From CAVVXX01 sp963707975 (GTDB lineage Bacteria > Pseudomonadota > Alphaproteobacteria > Micropepsales > Micropepsaceae), in assembly GCA_963707975.1 (NCBI GenBank), contig OY970177.1, positions 930,001 to 994,000 of the forward strand: a stretch of 64,000 nucleotides of DNA. Reading direction: 5' to 3'. Each line of letters begins with the position of its first letter. Positions within the stretch are counted from its first letter, which is position 1. Of the stretch, positions 27,053 through 34,397 are shown piece by piece. The position numbers and the translations under genes are program-made. The notes beneath the pieces were generated by a model. It had not been told where the DNA came from. It did not search any database and saw only the letters and a list, made by a program, of their open reading frames with translations.

Positions 27053-28150
27053 TTAGCGCGGCTCTGATTCTTTCAGCAATCTTGCCAGATCATCTTTCCA
27101 TACGGCCGCCCAGGTGTGCGTGCCGTGGCCGTGCGTCTGATCGCTGATGGGAATGAGTACGAAACGCCCGTTTTTCAGTTTCTTTGCCTCCTGCTGGGCG
27201 ATGCCAAGTTCGGGCGGATTTATGAAATCGTCGGCGGAATTCACCCATATCACATGCGCGGTTATCTTGCCGAGATCGGGCGAGGGGTCGTAATCGCGCG
27301 AGGCGTTTACCTGATAGAGCAAATCGTTGGCGTCGAGTCCGTCGCCCACGCGCTTCGTCAGATCATCAATTCCCTTGTCGGCGGAGTCTCGCGAAGGATA
27401 GGCCTTTTGCATCGCCAGCGGCGCGCTGCCGGCGATGAGCAGCAGATCGGCCGCCGTTCGCAGTGCCTCTTTCGGCTCGGCCTTGTATTCGCCCTCTTTC
27501 CACGCGGGATCGCCGCGGATCGCATCCACGATCATCTTGCGCCACATGCGGTTGCGCCCCGCGATCTGCAAGGGAAGGCAGGCCAGCGGCATCAGCGCAT
27601 CCATGAAATCGGGATAGGTTTCGCCCCAGACGAAAGCATGCATGCAGCCCATGGACGTTCCCATGATGAGGCGCAAATGATTGACGTTAAGCTCCTGGCT
27701 CACCAGCGCATATTGGGCGGCAACCATGTCGTCGTAGTCATATTGGGGAAAATGCGCTCGTAGCCCATCGCTGGGCTTGGACGATTTTCCGTGCCCAATG
27801 CCGTCGGGCAGAATGATGAAATAGCGCGCGGGATCGAGCAGGCCGCCCGGCGCGAACAGCACATCGGCGAATTGCGGGCGCAGGAATTGATGCCCGTCGC
27901 CTCCCGTGCCGTGGAGGATCAGCACGGCATTGGTGACGCGGCCCTGCGCGTCGCGCTCAGGCCTACCCAGCGTCGTGTAGTGCAGCCTCAATTCGGGCAG
28001 CGCTTCGCCCGAACGAAAATGAAAATCATGGACGGTGAAGTCGCCTTCCTGCGTTCGCAGGGGCGGCAACTGTTCCGCGCGGGCCTGTGACAATCCGCAT
28101 GCGAGAAGGAAGGCGCAGGCAATGCGGGCGAAAGATCGCATCTTGGACAT
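27053..28150 (-). CDS. Exported alpha/beta-hydrolase (MetX-like fold)
   Basis: A 365-residue alpha/beta-hydrolase with a signal peptide (FARIACAFLLACGLSQARA). The nucleophile is Ser in MGTSMGCMHAF (S166), the acid is in NSADDFINP, and the His in DQTHGHGTHTW. The layout is that of homoserine O-acetyltransferase-like hydrolases (LPELRLHYTTLG, HGTGGDGHQF), but export to the periplasm argues against a role in methionine synthesis. An esterase or acyltransferase is more likely; the substrate is unknown. It starts three bases after the asparaginase stop, so the two form an operon. Confidence 0.87.
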   Translation of the reverse strand: MSKMRSFARIACAFLLACGLSQARAEQLPPLRTQEGDFTVHDFHFRSGEALPELRLHYTTLGRPERDAQGRVTNAVLILHGTGGDGHQFLRPQFADVLFAPGGLLDPARYFIILPDGIGHGKSSKPSDGLRAHFPQYDYDDMVAAQYALVSQELNVNHLRLIMGTSMGCMHAFVWGETYPDFMDALMPLACLPLQIAGRNRMWRKMIVDAIRGDPAWKEGEYKAEPKEALRTAADLLLIAGSAPLAMQKAYPSRDSADKGIDDLTKRVGDGLDANDLLYQVNASRDYDPSPDLGKITAHVIWVNSADDFINPPELGIAQQEAKKLKNGRFVLIPISDQTHGHGTHTWAAVWKDDLARLLKESEPR

Positions 28151-28153
28151 ACC

Positions 28154-29146
28154 CTATTGCCGTGGCTTGCTGGCGGTGGGGCCTTCATATTGGGCGACGA
28201 CCGGGGCCTCTTCATCGGTCGCGTAACCGCGGAACAGGCCCACGCGGTTCCACTGCATGGCCACGTGACCCTTGCGGTCTATGCCAATGAGCGCGCCATC
28301 TGCATCCTTGAAGGGTCCAAGCGTGTCTTGCAGGTCCGCCTTCATAGCAGCCTCGATGGTTTGGCCCGCATAGCGCATGCGATCGGCGACATCCTTCGAG
28401 ACCGAGAAGCGGATGAAATATTCGCCGTGCCCGGTGGTGGAAAAGCCACCCACCGCGTCATCAGCATAAGTGGAGGCGCCGACGATGGGCGAGTCGCCCA
28501 CGCGTCCCGGCCACTTGCCGGTGTAGCCGCCGGTTGAGGTGCCGGCCGCGATATGGCCGCAGCGGTCGAGCGCCACCGCGCCCACCGTGCCGTGCTCGGG
28601 CCCCGGCTTGCTTGGTTTCTTGTTGTTGACGAAATAATCGGGCGGAACGGTTTCCGCGCCGAGGTTCTTCACCGATGCTTCGCCGCGGTCGCCCGCGAAC
28701 AGCACATGCGGCGTTTTCTCCATCACCAGGCGCGCGGCATGAATGGGATTTTTTATTCCGGTCATCGAGGCCGCGGCGCCTGACGCGTCTTCGCGCCCGT
28801 CCATGATCGAGGCGTCGGTTTCGACCTGGCCCGCCGCATTGGCGATGGCGCCTTTGCCAGCATTGAAGATGCCGGAATCTTCGAAACGGCGGATGATGGT
28901 TTCAACCACGTCGAGGCTGGCCGCGCCGTGTGCCAGCGCGTCGCGTGCATTTTCCAGCGCATCGCTCATCGCAGCCAGCCGCCCATTGTCGTTGACGCGC
29001 TCGCTCAGCTCGCCGCCATGCGCCACCACGGCGAAGGTTTTTAGCGCCTCGCAGCGCGTAAATGTTTCCGCCAATGCAGCGGGCGCCAAACCTGCGCTGA
29101 CGGCAAGAGCCAGCAACACTGTCAAGCCAGGACGAGTGCGCGTCAT
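28154..29146 (-). CDS. Isoaspartyl peptidase / L-asparaginase (Ntn hydrolase), exported
   Basis: A 330-residue plant-type asparaginase. It is made as a proenzyme that cuts itself before the Thr of HGTVGAVALD (T187), which becomes the nucleophile of the beta chain; GTSTGGYTGKWPGRVGDSPIVGASTYAD is the conserved downstream block. A signal peptide (LLALAVSAGLAPAALA) places it in the periplasm. It removes isoaspartyl residues from peptides or hydrolyses asparagine. It is the first gene of a two-gene operon with the hydrolase at 27053. Confidence 0.92.
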   Translation of the reverse strand: MTRTRPGLTVLLALAVSAGLAPAALAETFTRCEALKTFAVVAHGGELSERVNDNGRLAAMSDALENARDALAHGAASLDVVETIIRRFEDSGIFNAGKGAIANAAGQVETDASIMDGREDASGAAASMTGIKNPIHAARLVMEKTPHVLFAGDRGEASVKNLGAETVPPDYFVNNKKPSKPGPEHGTVGAVALDRCGHIAAGTSTGGYTGKWPGRVGDSPIVGASTYADDAVGGFSTTGHGEYFIRFSVSKDVADRMRYAGQTIEAAMKADLQDTLGPFKDADGALIGIDRKGHVAMQWNRVGLFRGYATDEEAPVVAQYEGPTASKPRQ

Positions 29147-29470
29147 TATGGATCCCCCATCTTGACCCTCGCCCCAGTATAATGATGTCAGGGCCCAGAT
29201 CGAATCCTTCTCGCCTTGTAATCTATTTCTGCGGAACGATCATCTCAGCGAATTTGGGATTGTTAACCCACGCTAGGCGGTATTCTGCACTTACTATCTG
29301 CGTGCTGCCTTCTTTCGTCAAATCGGCTTAGCCCAGCTTCGCAGCAGTTTCGCTGTCGGTTCATCCATCAGAAAGAAGCATTCGATGCAAAGCAACATGG
29401 GACGGATCACTCCGTCCCATGCCGCAACTTAATCGCGCCGAGCCGGGGCCCGAAGCGCCGATTTCCGGTC
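29147..29470. other. Intergenic stretch between asparaginase and hsp20
   Basis: I found no gene here. It contains the asparaginase promoter region and a strong hairpin at 29396-29421. Confidence 0.5.
29396..29421 (-). terminator. Perfect 11-bp hairpin downstream of hsp20
   Basis: CATGGGACGGA, loop TCAC, TCCGTCCCATG, about 50 bases past the hsp20 stop. No run of T follows, so it may be a 3' stabiliser or a factor-dependent end rather than a classical terminator. Confidence 0.5.
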
Positions 29471-29965
29471 TTAATCGATTGCTTTGACCGGGATCCTGAC
29501 CATCTTCGCGACGCCTGCCGGTTTCGGAACCGTGATATTCAGCACGCCTTTCGTGAAGTAGGTCTTTACTGCCTTGGGATCCGGCGTAAATGGCAAGGTG
29601 AATGACCGCACGAATTTGCCGAACTTCCGTTCCTGGCAGTAATAATAATCCTTCTTGTTTTCTTCATGCTCGAATTTCTTCTGACCTCTGATCGTGATCA
29701 CGTCGTCGTTCAACGTAACCTCGACTTCCTTTTCGTCAACGCCGGGCAATTCCGCTTCGATCTCGACCCAATTTTCGGTCTCACTCACGCTCATACGCGG
29801 CGCTACGCCAGCATAGTCGCTGCCATAGACCCTGGGCGTTGAGTAACGGCCGAAGTCATCGAAGAAATGATCGATCTCGCTTGGCATGGACGAAAGGAAC
29901 CCATTGAAAGGCTCGAAGGCCGACCCTGGCCTAAACCATGGGGTTTGAGGGACCAGATATGTCAT
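29471..29965 (-). CDS. Small heat-shock protein (Hsp20/alpha-crystallin)
   Basis: A 164-residue class A small heat-shock protein. The alpha-crystallin domain begins at PRMSVSETENWVEIEAELPGVDEKEVEVTLNDDVITIRG, continues with the HEENKKDYYYCQERKFGKFVRSFTLP block, and ends with GVLNITVPKP; the C-terminal anchoring motif is RIPV. It holds unfolding proteins in oligomers in the cytoplasm. The ATG at 29965 has GGAGGAGG five bases upstream; a longer frame of 10 residues is less likely. An FNR-type box (30056-30069) about 97 bases upstream suggests induction when oxygen is low. Confidence 0.94.
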   Translation of the reverse strand: MTYLVPQTPWFRPGSAFEPFNGFLSSMPSEIDHFFDDFGRYSTPRVYGSDYAGVAPRMSVSETENWVEIEAELPGVDEKEVEVTLNDDVITIRGQKKFEHEENKKDYYYCQERKFGKFVRSFTLPFTPDPKAVKTYFTKGVLNITVPKPAGVAKMVRIPVKAID

Positions 29966-30055
29966 GTGAACCTCCTCCTTTTCGTATTTCCGCAAGCCTG
30001 CTGTTAAAAAGCCTCCGCCTGCATTTTCAGCTTATGCTTTTCGCGTTGGGGTGCG

Positions 30056-30069
30056 ATGATACAGATCAA
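30056..30069. promoter_or_regulatory. FNR/FixK-type box upstream of hsp20
   Basis: ATGAT-ACAG-ATCAA matches the FNR consensus TTGAT-N4-ATCAA at 9 of 10 positions. It is centred about 97 bases upstream of the hsp20 ATG on the minus strand and also lies just past the fnr stop. Confidence 0.6.
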
Positions 30070-30133
30070 TTACGGACCGGCCATTTCCGAGGAAAATTTA
30101 AAAGCTAACAGGCTTCGCGCGCCAAATCAGGCA

Positions 30134-30871
30134 CTAGGTTCCAGCGGCAACCTTGTACAGGGCGGTGGGGTCGACAAGGTAGATCTGCTTGTCGCTCATC
30201 AGGTGAATGAGACCCTGCGCATTGAACTGGGTCAATGTGCGGCTGATCGTTTCGGTCGTGAGGCCGAGATAATCCGCAATATCGCTGCGCGGCATGGGAA
30301 CAAGAACGGGATTTTCATCTTGCCCTCGCCGTTCGGCCGCCTTCGAAAGCATCAGCAAAAATGACGCCAGGCGCTCACGCGCTGATTTGCGCCCCAGCAA
30401 AATCATCTGGTCTTGCGCGGCGGCAAGTTCATGCGACGCCATGCCCAGCAAACGCTGTTCCAAATGGGGCAATTCATCGAGTAACGCTTCAAGCCTGTCG
30501 CGCGGGAATTGGCACAATTTGGCTTGGGTCACTGTCTCGGCCGAGTAAGCGTAGGATTCATTGTGGACTAGGCCTAGAAAGTCACCGGGAAACAGAAAAC
30601 CCGTAACCTGACGGCGTCCATCGGCCATCATTTTATAGATTTTCACGACGCCTTCGGTCAGGTTAAAGACGTTTCTGGCGGGTTCGGTTTCTACGAAGAT
30701 CAACCTTTGCGGCGCGATGATGACGGTTTGCATGATTGACGTCAGATGCACACGCTCGTCCGCATCGAGCGAAGCACAAGCGGAGATGCCGCGCACTTTG
30801 CAAGCATCGCACGGATAGGCACGATGCAGCGGATGGTCTCGATGTTTTGTCGCCAGATGAAATCGTGACAT
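30134..30871 (-). CDS. Crp/Fnr-family oxygen-responsive regulator (FnrN/Fnr type)
   Basis: A 245-residue transcription factor with a cyclic-nucleotide-type sensor fold and a C-terminal HTH (RSDIADYLGLTTETISRTLTQF, with the E-SR recognition residues of the Fnr class). Cysteines C21, C24, C32 (CDACKVRGISAC) and C120 (AKLCQFP) are placed as in FnrN and match the four ligands of the oxygen-labile 4Fe-4S cluster. It should bind TTGAT-N4-ATCAA sites as a dimer without oxygen. I chose ATG 30871 because the longer frame (30925) would overlap an FNR box at 30917-30930, which could mediate autoregulation. Four further boxes lie in the window. Confidence 0.92.
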   Translation of the reverse strand: MSRFHLATKHRDHPLHRAYPCDACKVRGISACASLDADERVHLTSIMQTVIIAPQRLIFVETEPARNVFNLTEGVVKIYKMMADGRRQVTGFLFPGDFLGLVHNESYAYSAETVTQAKLCQFPRDRLEALLDELPHLEQRLLGMASHELAAAQDQMILLGRKSARERLASFLLMLSKAAERRGQDENPVLVPMPRSDIADYLGLTTETISRTLTQFNAQGLIHLMSDKQIYLVDPTALYKVAAGT

Positions 30872-30916
30872 GGGTGCAACAATCACTGGAACCGTAATTA
30901 TTGGCCCGCGCAACAC

Positions 30917-30930
30917 ATGATGCAAATCAA
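30917..30930. promoter_or_regulatory. FNR-type box upstream of the fnr gene
   Basis: ATGAT-GCAA-ATCAA, 9 of 10 consensus positions. Centred 52 bases before the fnr ATG used here, it could autoregulate fnr. On the other strand it could drive the structured RNA candidate at 30965. Confidence 0.6.
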
Positions 30931-30982
30931 AATTTATCCGGCTTACTCTGTGCCAATGTCATTTGAAGAGAACAGCAAAAGG

Positions 30983-31053
30983 AACGGCTCCAGTTAAATC
31001 TTGCTGGAGCCGTTATCTTGTTAGGTTTGGTTCGGGGGGCAAACCAACCTTTT
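30983..31053 (+). ncRNA. Candidate structured RNA: two hairpins ending in TTTT
   Basis: A perfect 11-bp stem (30983-30993 with 31004-31014, loop of 10) is followed after about 8 bases by a second hairpin (AGGTT-TGGTT against AACCAACCT) and TTTTG near 31050. A strong hairpin followed by a terminator-like hairpin is the layout of a bacterial small RNA on the plus strand. The FNR box at 30917-30930 lies about 42 bases upstream of a possible start near 30965. No good -10 element is visible, so this stays a candidate; the hairpins could also belong to the leader of fnr. Confidence 0.35.
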
Positions 31054-31085
31054 GATGAAAAATAGCATAGGCGATGAGGAGCGCA

Positions 31086-31099
31086 TTGATCTGGATCAA
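31086..31099. promoter_or_regulatory. Perfect FNR box upstream of the decarboxylase gene
   Basis: TTGAT-CTGG-ATCAA, a perfect match to the FNR/FixK consensus. Its centre (31092.5) lies 41-42 bases before about 31134, the normal position for a class II activated promoter; the ATG at 31153 follows shortly after. Confidence 0.8.
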
Positions 31100-31152
31100 T
31101 CAAGACCTGGCCGAAAGGTTGGGATATTCGATATAAATAGAGCGTGGCCATT

Positions 31153-32778
31153 ATGGAAACGAGCCTAACCGAGAGTTTATTGGCCGCGCTACGCGATCAT
31201 GGCGCCCGCGCAATATTCGGCATTCCGGGCGACTACGCGTTGCCGCTATTCCGCATCATCGAGCAGACGAATATTCTGCCCCTGTACACGTTAAGCCATG
31301 AGCCCGGCGTGGCATACGCGGCCGATGCGGCGGCGCGAATTAATCGGGGCGTCGGCGTTGCTGCGGTCACATATGGTGCCGGCGCATTGAACCTGCTCAA
31401 CGCGGTGGCAGGCGCCTATGTCGAGCGTTCGCCTCTGGTGGTCGTTTCTGCGGCACCCGCGAAACACCATGGTCCGGTATCGTTCGGCGTGCATCATCAG
31501 GTGCGCACGCTGGGAAGCCAATTGCGGATGTTTAAAGAAGTGACGTGCAGTCAAGCCATTCTGGACGACGCGGAGCGCGCGCCGGAGCTCATCGCGCGAA
31601 CGCTCAATGCCTGTGTCGAAAGATCTTTGCCGGTTTATTTCGAAATTCCCACGGATATGGCGGACCAGCCCTGTGCTTCCGTTGGCAAATTTCACTCCCG
31701 CAAAGCGGATAGCGAAGCCGTGGCCGCCTGCGCTCAAGAAATATCGGATCTCATCCGCCACTCGAAGCAACCCATTTTGCTGATCGGCGTCGAAGTGCGC
31801 CGCTATGGCCTGGAAGAAGAAGTGGCGGAACTGATCAGGTTAATAAACATTCCTGCGGTGAGCAGCTTGATGGGGCGAGGCGTCGCTGCAGGACATCTTG
31901 ACCAGGTTTCGCGCAGCTATCTGGGGCTCGCCGGTGATTCTGAGTTGGCCGCGCTTATCGAGGATTCCGATTGTTTGATCATGCTTGGCGTCATTCTTTC
32001 CGACACCAATCTTGGCGTTCCCGTGCGGCGCCTGGATTTACGCCGCGTCGTCCACGCCTTTGGCGGCGAAGTTCGGGTCGCCCATCATGTCTACCCCCAC
32101 TTGCCGCTTCGCGATCTTGTCATCGAAATGTCGAAACATGCGGTGACACGCAAGGCCAACCCGCTGCCTAAAGCGAATATTGCACCACGGCGCTTTCAGC
32201 CGGATTCGCAAGCGGCCGAGCCCTCGGACATCGCCGCCGCCATCAACGAACTTTTTCAACGCCACGGCGCAATGCCAATGGCCAGTGATATAGGAGACAG
32301 TCTTTTTGTCTCGTTGGAGATAGATTACGTCGATGTCGTCGCCCAGGGTTGCTATGCGAGCATGGGATTCGCGGTTCCTGCAGCGCTTGGCATACAGGCG
32401 ACCACCGGCAGGCGCCCATTGGTGCTCGTAGGCGATGGCGCTTTCCAGATGACAGGCTGGGAGCTCGGCAATTGTCAGCGTTATGGGCTCGATCCCATTG
32501 TTGTCGTCTTGAACAACCGCAGCTGGGAGATGCTTCGCGTATTTGAACCGGAGGCAAAATTCAACGATCTGAGCGATTGGCATTTCGCGGACACGGCCCG
32601 CTCGCTCGGCGGCGCTGGACGGCGGGTGAAATCGAGAGCGGAATTGGCGGCAGCCCTTGAGACGGCCTGGCACGAACGGGGGAAGTTTCAAATCGTCGAA
32701 GTCATGCTCGATCGGGGGGTCACATCTGAGTCTCTGCGGCGTTTTGTCAGCGGACTACACCAACGCAAGCTGAATTAA
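31153..32778 (+). CDS. ThDP-dependent 2-keto acid decarboxylase (pyruvate/phenylpyruvate/indolepyruvate type)
   Basis: A 541-residue thiamine diphosphate enzyme of the pyruvate decarboxylase group. The catalytic Glu is in LSHEPG (E50), the paired active-site histidines in FGVHHQVRT (H114, H115), and the ThDP-binding segment is VGDGAFQMTGWELGN with NN further on. The HH pair separates it from acetolactate synthase. It would turn pyruvate, phenylpyruvate or indolepyruvate into the aldehyde. The specificity is not decidable by eye; a low-oxygen setting would suit aldehyde/ethanol fermentation. A perfect FNR box lies upstream, at the position expected for activation. A GTG three codons upstream is an alternative start. 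Confidence 0.88.
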   Translation: METSLTESLLAALRDHGARAIFGIPGDYALPLFRIIEQTNILPLYTLSHEPGVAYAADAAARINRGVGVAAVTYGAGALNLLNAVAGAYVERSPLVVVSAAPAKHHGPVSFGVHHQVRTLGSQLRMFKEVTCSQAILDDAERAPELIARTLNACVERSLPVYFEIPTDMADQPCASVGKFHSRKADSEAVAACAQEISDLIRHSKQPILLIGVEVRRYGLEEEVAELIRLINIPAVSSLMGRGVAAGHLDQVSRSYLGLAGDSELAALIEDSDCLIMLGVILSDTNLGVPVRRLDLRRVVHAFGGEVRVAHHVYPHLPLRDLVIEMSKHAVTRKANPLPKANIAPRRFQPDSQAAEPSDIAAAINELFQRHGAMPMASDIGDSLFVSLEIDYVDVVAQGCYASMGFAVPAALGIQATTGRRPLVLVGDGAFQMTGWELGNCQRYGLDPIVVVLNNRSWEMLRVFEPEAKFNDLSDWHFADTARSLGGAGRRVKSRAELAAALETAWHERGKFQIVEVMLDRGVTSESLRRFVSGLHQRKLN

Positions 32779-32867
32779 CCCGCTTATCAATACTCCCTCA
32801 TTGCATATTTCGCTTGCGAACGAAAAATGTAGAGCAGGTTTTACCCGCCACGTTTCTTCTGTTCCGA

Positions 32868-33206
32868 CTACTTTACCGTGATGACCCCCGTCATCGCAGG
32901 ATGTAATCTATCATGGATTTTATAGATGCCAGGCTTCGCGAATGTCATGGCGAACTCCTCCTTGTAATCCATTAATCCTTCATCACGGACTGAGCCATCC
33001 GGGTTTACAATCGTCACGTCATGATAGAAGCGGTCGCTGTTGGTGAAGCGAATCTTGTCGCCCGTATTGATTGTCACTGCATCAGGCACGAATTCAAGCC
33101 CTTTTTGATCGATTGTGGTTTCGGCAGCAATGGCCGGCAGCGTAACGGCCGAGAGCGCTAGGGCCACGCATATCGCGCCGAAGTAATTGTTTATTCCGTG
33201 AGACAT
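32868..33206 (-). CDS. Cupredoxin-fold periplasmic protein lacking the copper Cys
   Basis: A 112-residue plastocyanin-like protein with a signal peptide (ALSAVTLPAIA). The fold markers are KGLEFVPDAVTINTGDKIRFTN, then HDV, and a C-terminal KIHDRLHPAMTGVITV. In type 1 copper proteins the C-terminal loop reads C-x2-H-x2-M; here the Cys position is Asp (D-R-L-H-P-A-M). Two His and the Met remain, so it may bind copper in a non-blue way or bind nothing. GGAGGA precedes the ATG. It is the last gene of the minus-strand series that begins with mtrA, next to two small c-type cytochromes, so it may be an electron carrier or copper-handling protein. Confidence 0.8.
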   Translation of the reverse strand: MSHGINNYFGAICVALALSAVTLPAIAAETTIDQKGLEFVPDAVTINTGDKIRFTNSDRFYHDVTIVNPDGSVRDEGLMDYKEEFAMTFAKPGIYKIHDRLHPAMTGVITVK

Positions 33207-33433
33207 AATGTCCTCCCGCTTGAGCTGCGTTCACCTAATGATAACGCAAAACATGAAGGATTACTCAAGCGAGTGAAATCAGCGAGAGCTCCGCGGTGAT
33301 CCCGCTGGTTCAATGTAGGCTTGGGTAAAGACAAGTGAATTCTGCCCAGGGGGTTCTGTCGACGAAGCTTTTTTCCAGAGACCATGGTGGTCAAAAAAGA
33401 AATGTGCCGGCAGCGTGGTGTTATGAGTATGGA

Positions 33434-33841
33434 TTAGTTGTTTTTTGCGCCCTGCTGAATCCAGCGCCGGATTGTATCGCGGAAATTTGCCGGCAGTTGG
33501 CCCTTGCCGTGCGGCATGCGAAGTTTTGGAGACGCGCGCCAGTCCAGCAACCACATCAAATTGCTTGCTTCGGGGTTGCCAGGCACGATCATCGGCCCAT
33601 ATTTCGTGCCCGCCATTACCCCCTCGTAATTTGTCAGGTCGAGCCCGCTCTTTTCATAACCCTCTCCCCTAGGTTGATGACAACTGACGCAATTGTCCCT
33701 GAAGATCGGGGAGACGTCTTTCGAGAAACTCACCTGCGCTTCCGTGGCCGATGCGCGATTGCGAGCGGTCAGCGCTATGCCGCCGATCACCAATACGGCA
33801 CTCAGCGCCAACACCGTTGCGAATGAAGATCGCCACGTCAT
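33434..33841 (-). CDS. Membrane-anchored monoheme c-type cytochrome
   Basis: A 135-residue protein with an N-terminal transmembrane or signal helix (SSFATVLALSAVLVIGGIAL) and one heme site, FRDNCVSCHQP. The segment SFSKDVSPIFRDNCVSCH, then GLDLTNYEGVMAGTKYG and IVPGNPEASNLMWLL, is the pattern of planctomycete-type cytochrome c domains (PSCyt1) found in many proteobacteria. A Met in RMPHGKGQLP is the likely sixth ligand. It lies 27 bases after the cytochrome c5-like gene and probably shares its transcript. It would carry electrons in the periplasm. Confidence 0.85.
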   Translation of the reverse strand: MTWRSSFATVLALSAVLVIGGIALTARNRASATEAQVSFSKDVSPIFRDNCVSCHQPRGEGYEKSGLDLTNYEGVMAGTKYGPMIVPGNPEASNLMWLLDWRASPKLRMPHGKGQLPANFRDTIRRWIQQGAKNN

Positions 33842-33867
33842 GCCAACCACCCTTGCTCTTAAGATCG

Positions 33868-34164
33868 CTATTTGGCTTTGCTTTCCATATATCCGACTGC
33901 TGCTTTGATATCATCGTCGGATAAATTTGGATTTCCACCGCGCGCAGGCATCTGTCCTTTGCCATTAATAACGGCGGCGGTCAGTGCGGCATCCCCTTGC
34001 TTAAGCAGTGGCGCCCAAGCTGTCTTATCGCCGAGCTTTGGATCCAGGTTATTATGGCAAACAGCGCAGTTCTTGGAATAAACCTGCTGACCGTCCGCAC
34101 CAAGCGCCTGGGAGGCAATAACCAAAGCGATGGGTACGATGACAATGCTCAGCACGCGCGTCAT
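33868..34164 (-). CDS. Cytochrome c5-like small monoheme cytochrome
   Basis: A 98-residue periplasmic protein with a signal peptide ending ASQALG-AD and a class I heme c site (YSKNCAVCHNN). The axial Met is in GKGQMPARGG, and the last helix (DDIKAAVGYMESKAK) is typical of cytochrome c5. AGGAG lies at good spacing before the ATG. It is a soluble electron shuttle and sits beside the ccm genes and the outer-membrane conduit, where such a shuttle would be needed between the inner membrane and MtrA. Confidence 0.9.
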   Translation of the reverse strand: MTRVLSIVIVPIALVIASQALGADGQQVYSKNCAVCHNNLDPKLGDKTAWAPLLKQGDAALTAAVINGKGQMPARGGNPNLSDDDIKAAVGYMESKAK

Positions 34165-34397
34165 GGGTTTCTCCTGTCCTTTTCATTTATCATCTGTTCT
34201 AACCGCTTCGTTCGCAGACAAGAACATGTGACTACGGTATCTGAGATCAGACTGTTACGGAAACCCTGAACCTGCAACAGAATTCCCCATTTCCATCCGA
34301 TAATTCTCGCTTCCGTTGCAAATATTTTCTGTCCCATCGCATTATTGGCTTCGCGCCTAACTATCTGAAATAAAAGCAGTTTTGTGAAAACCCGCGC

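Noticed and set aside
27053..28150. Homoserine O-acetyltransferase (metX)
   Set aside because: The fold matches, but the protein has a signal peptide and sits with an exported asparaginase, which does not suit cytoplasmic methionine synthesis.
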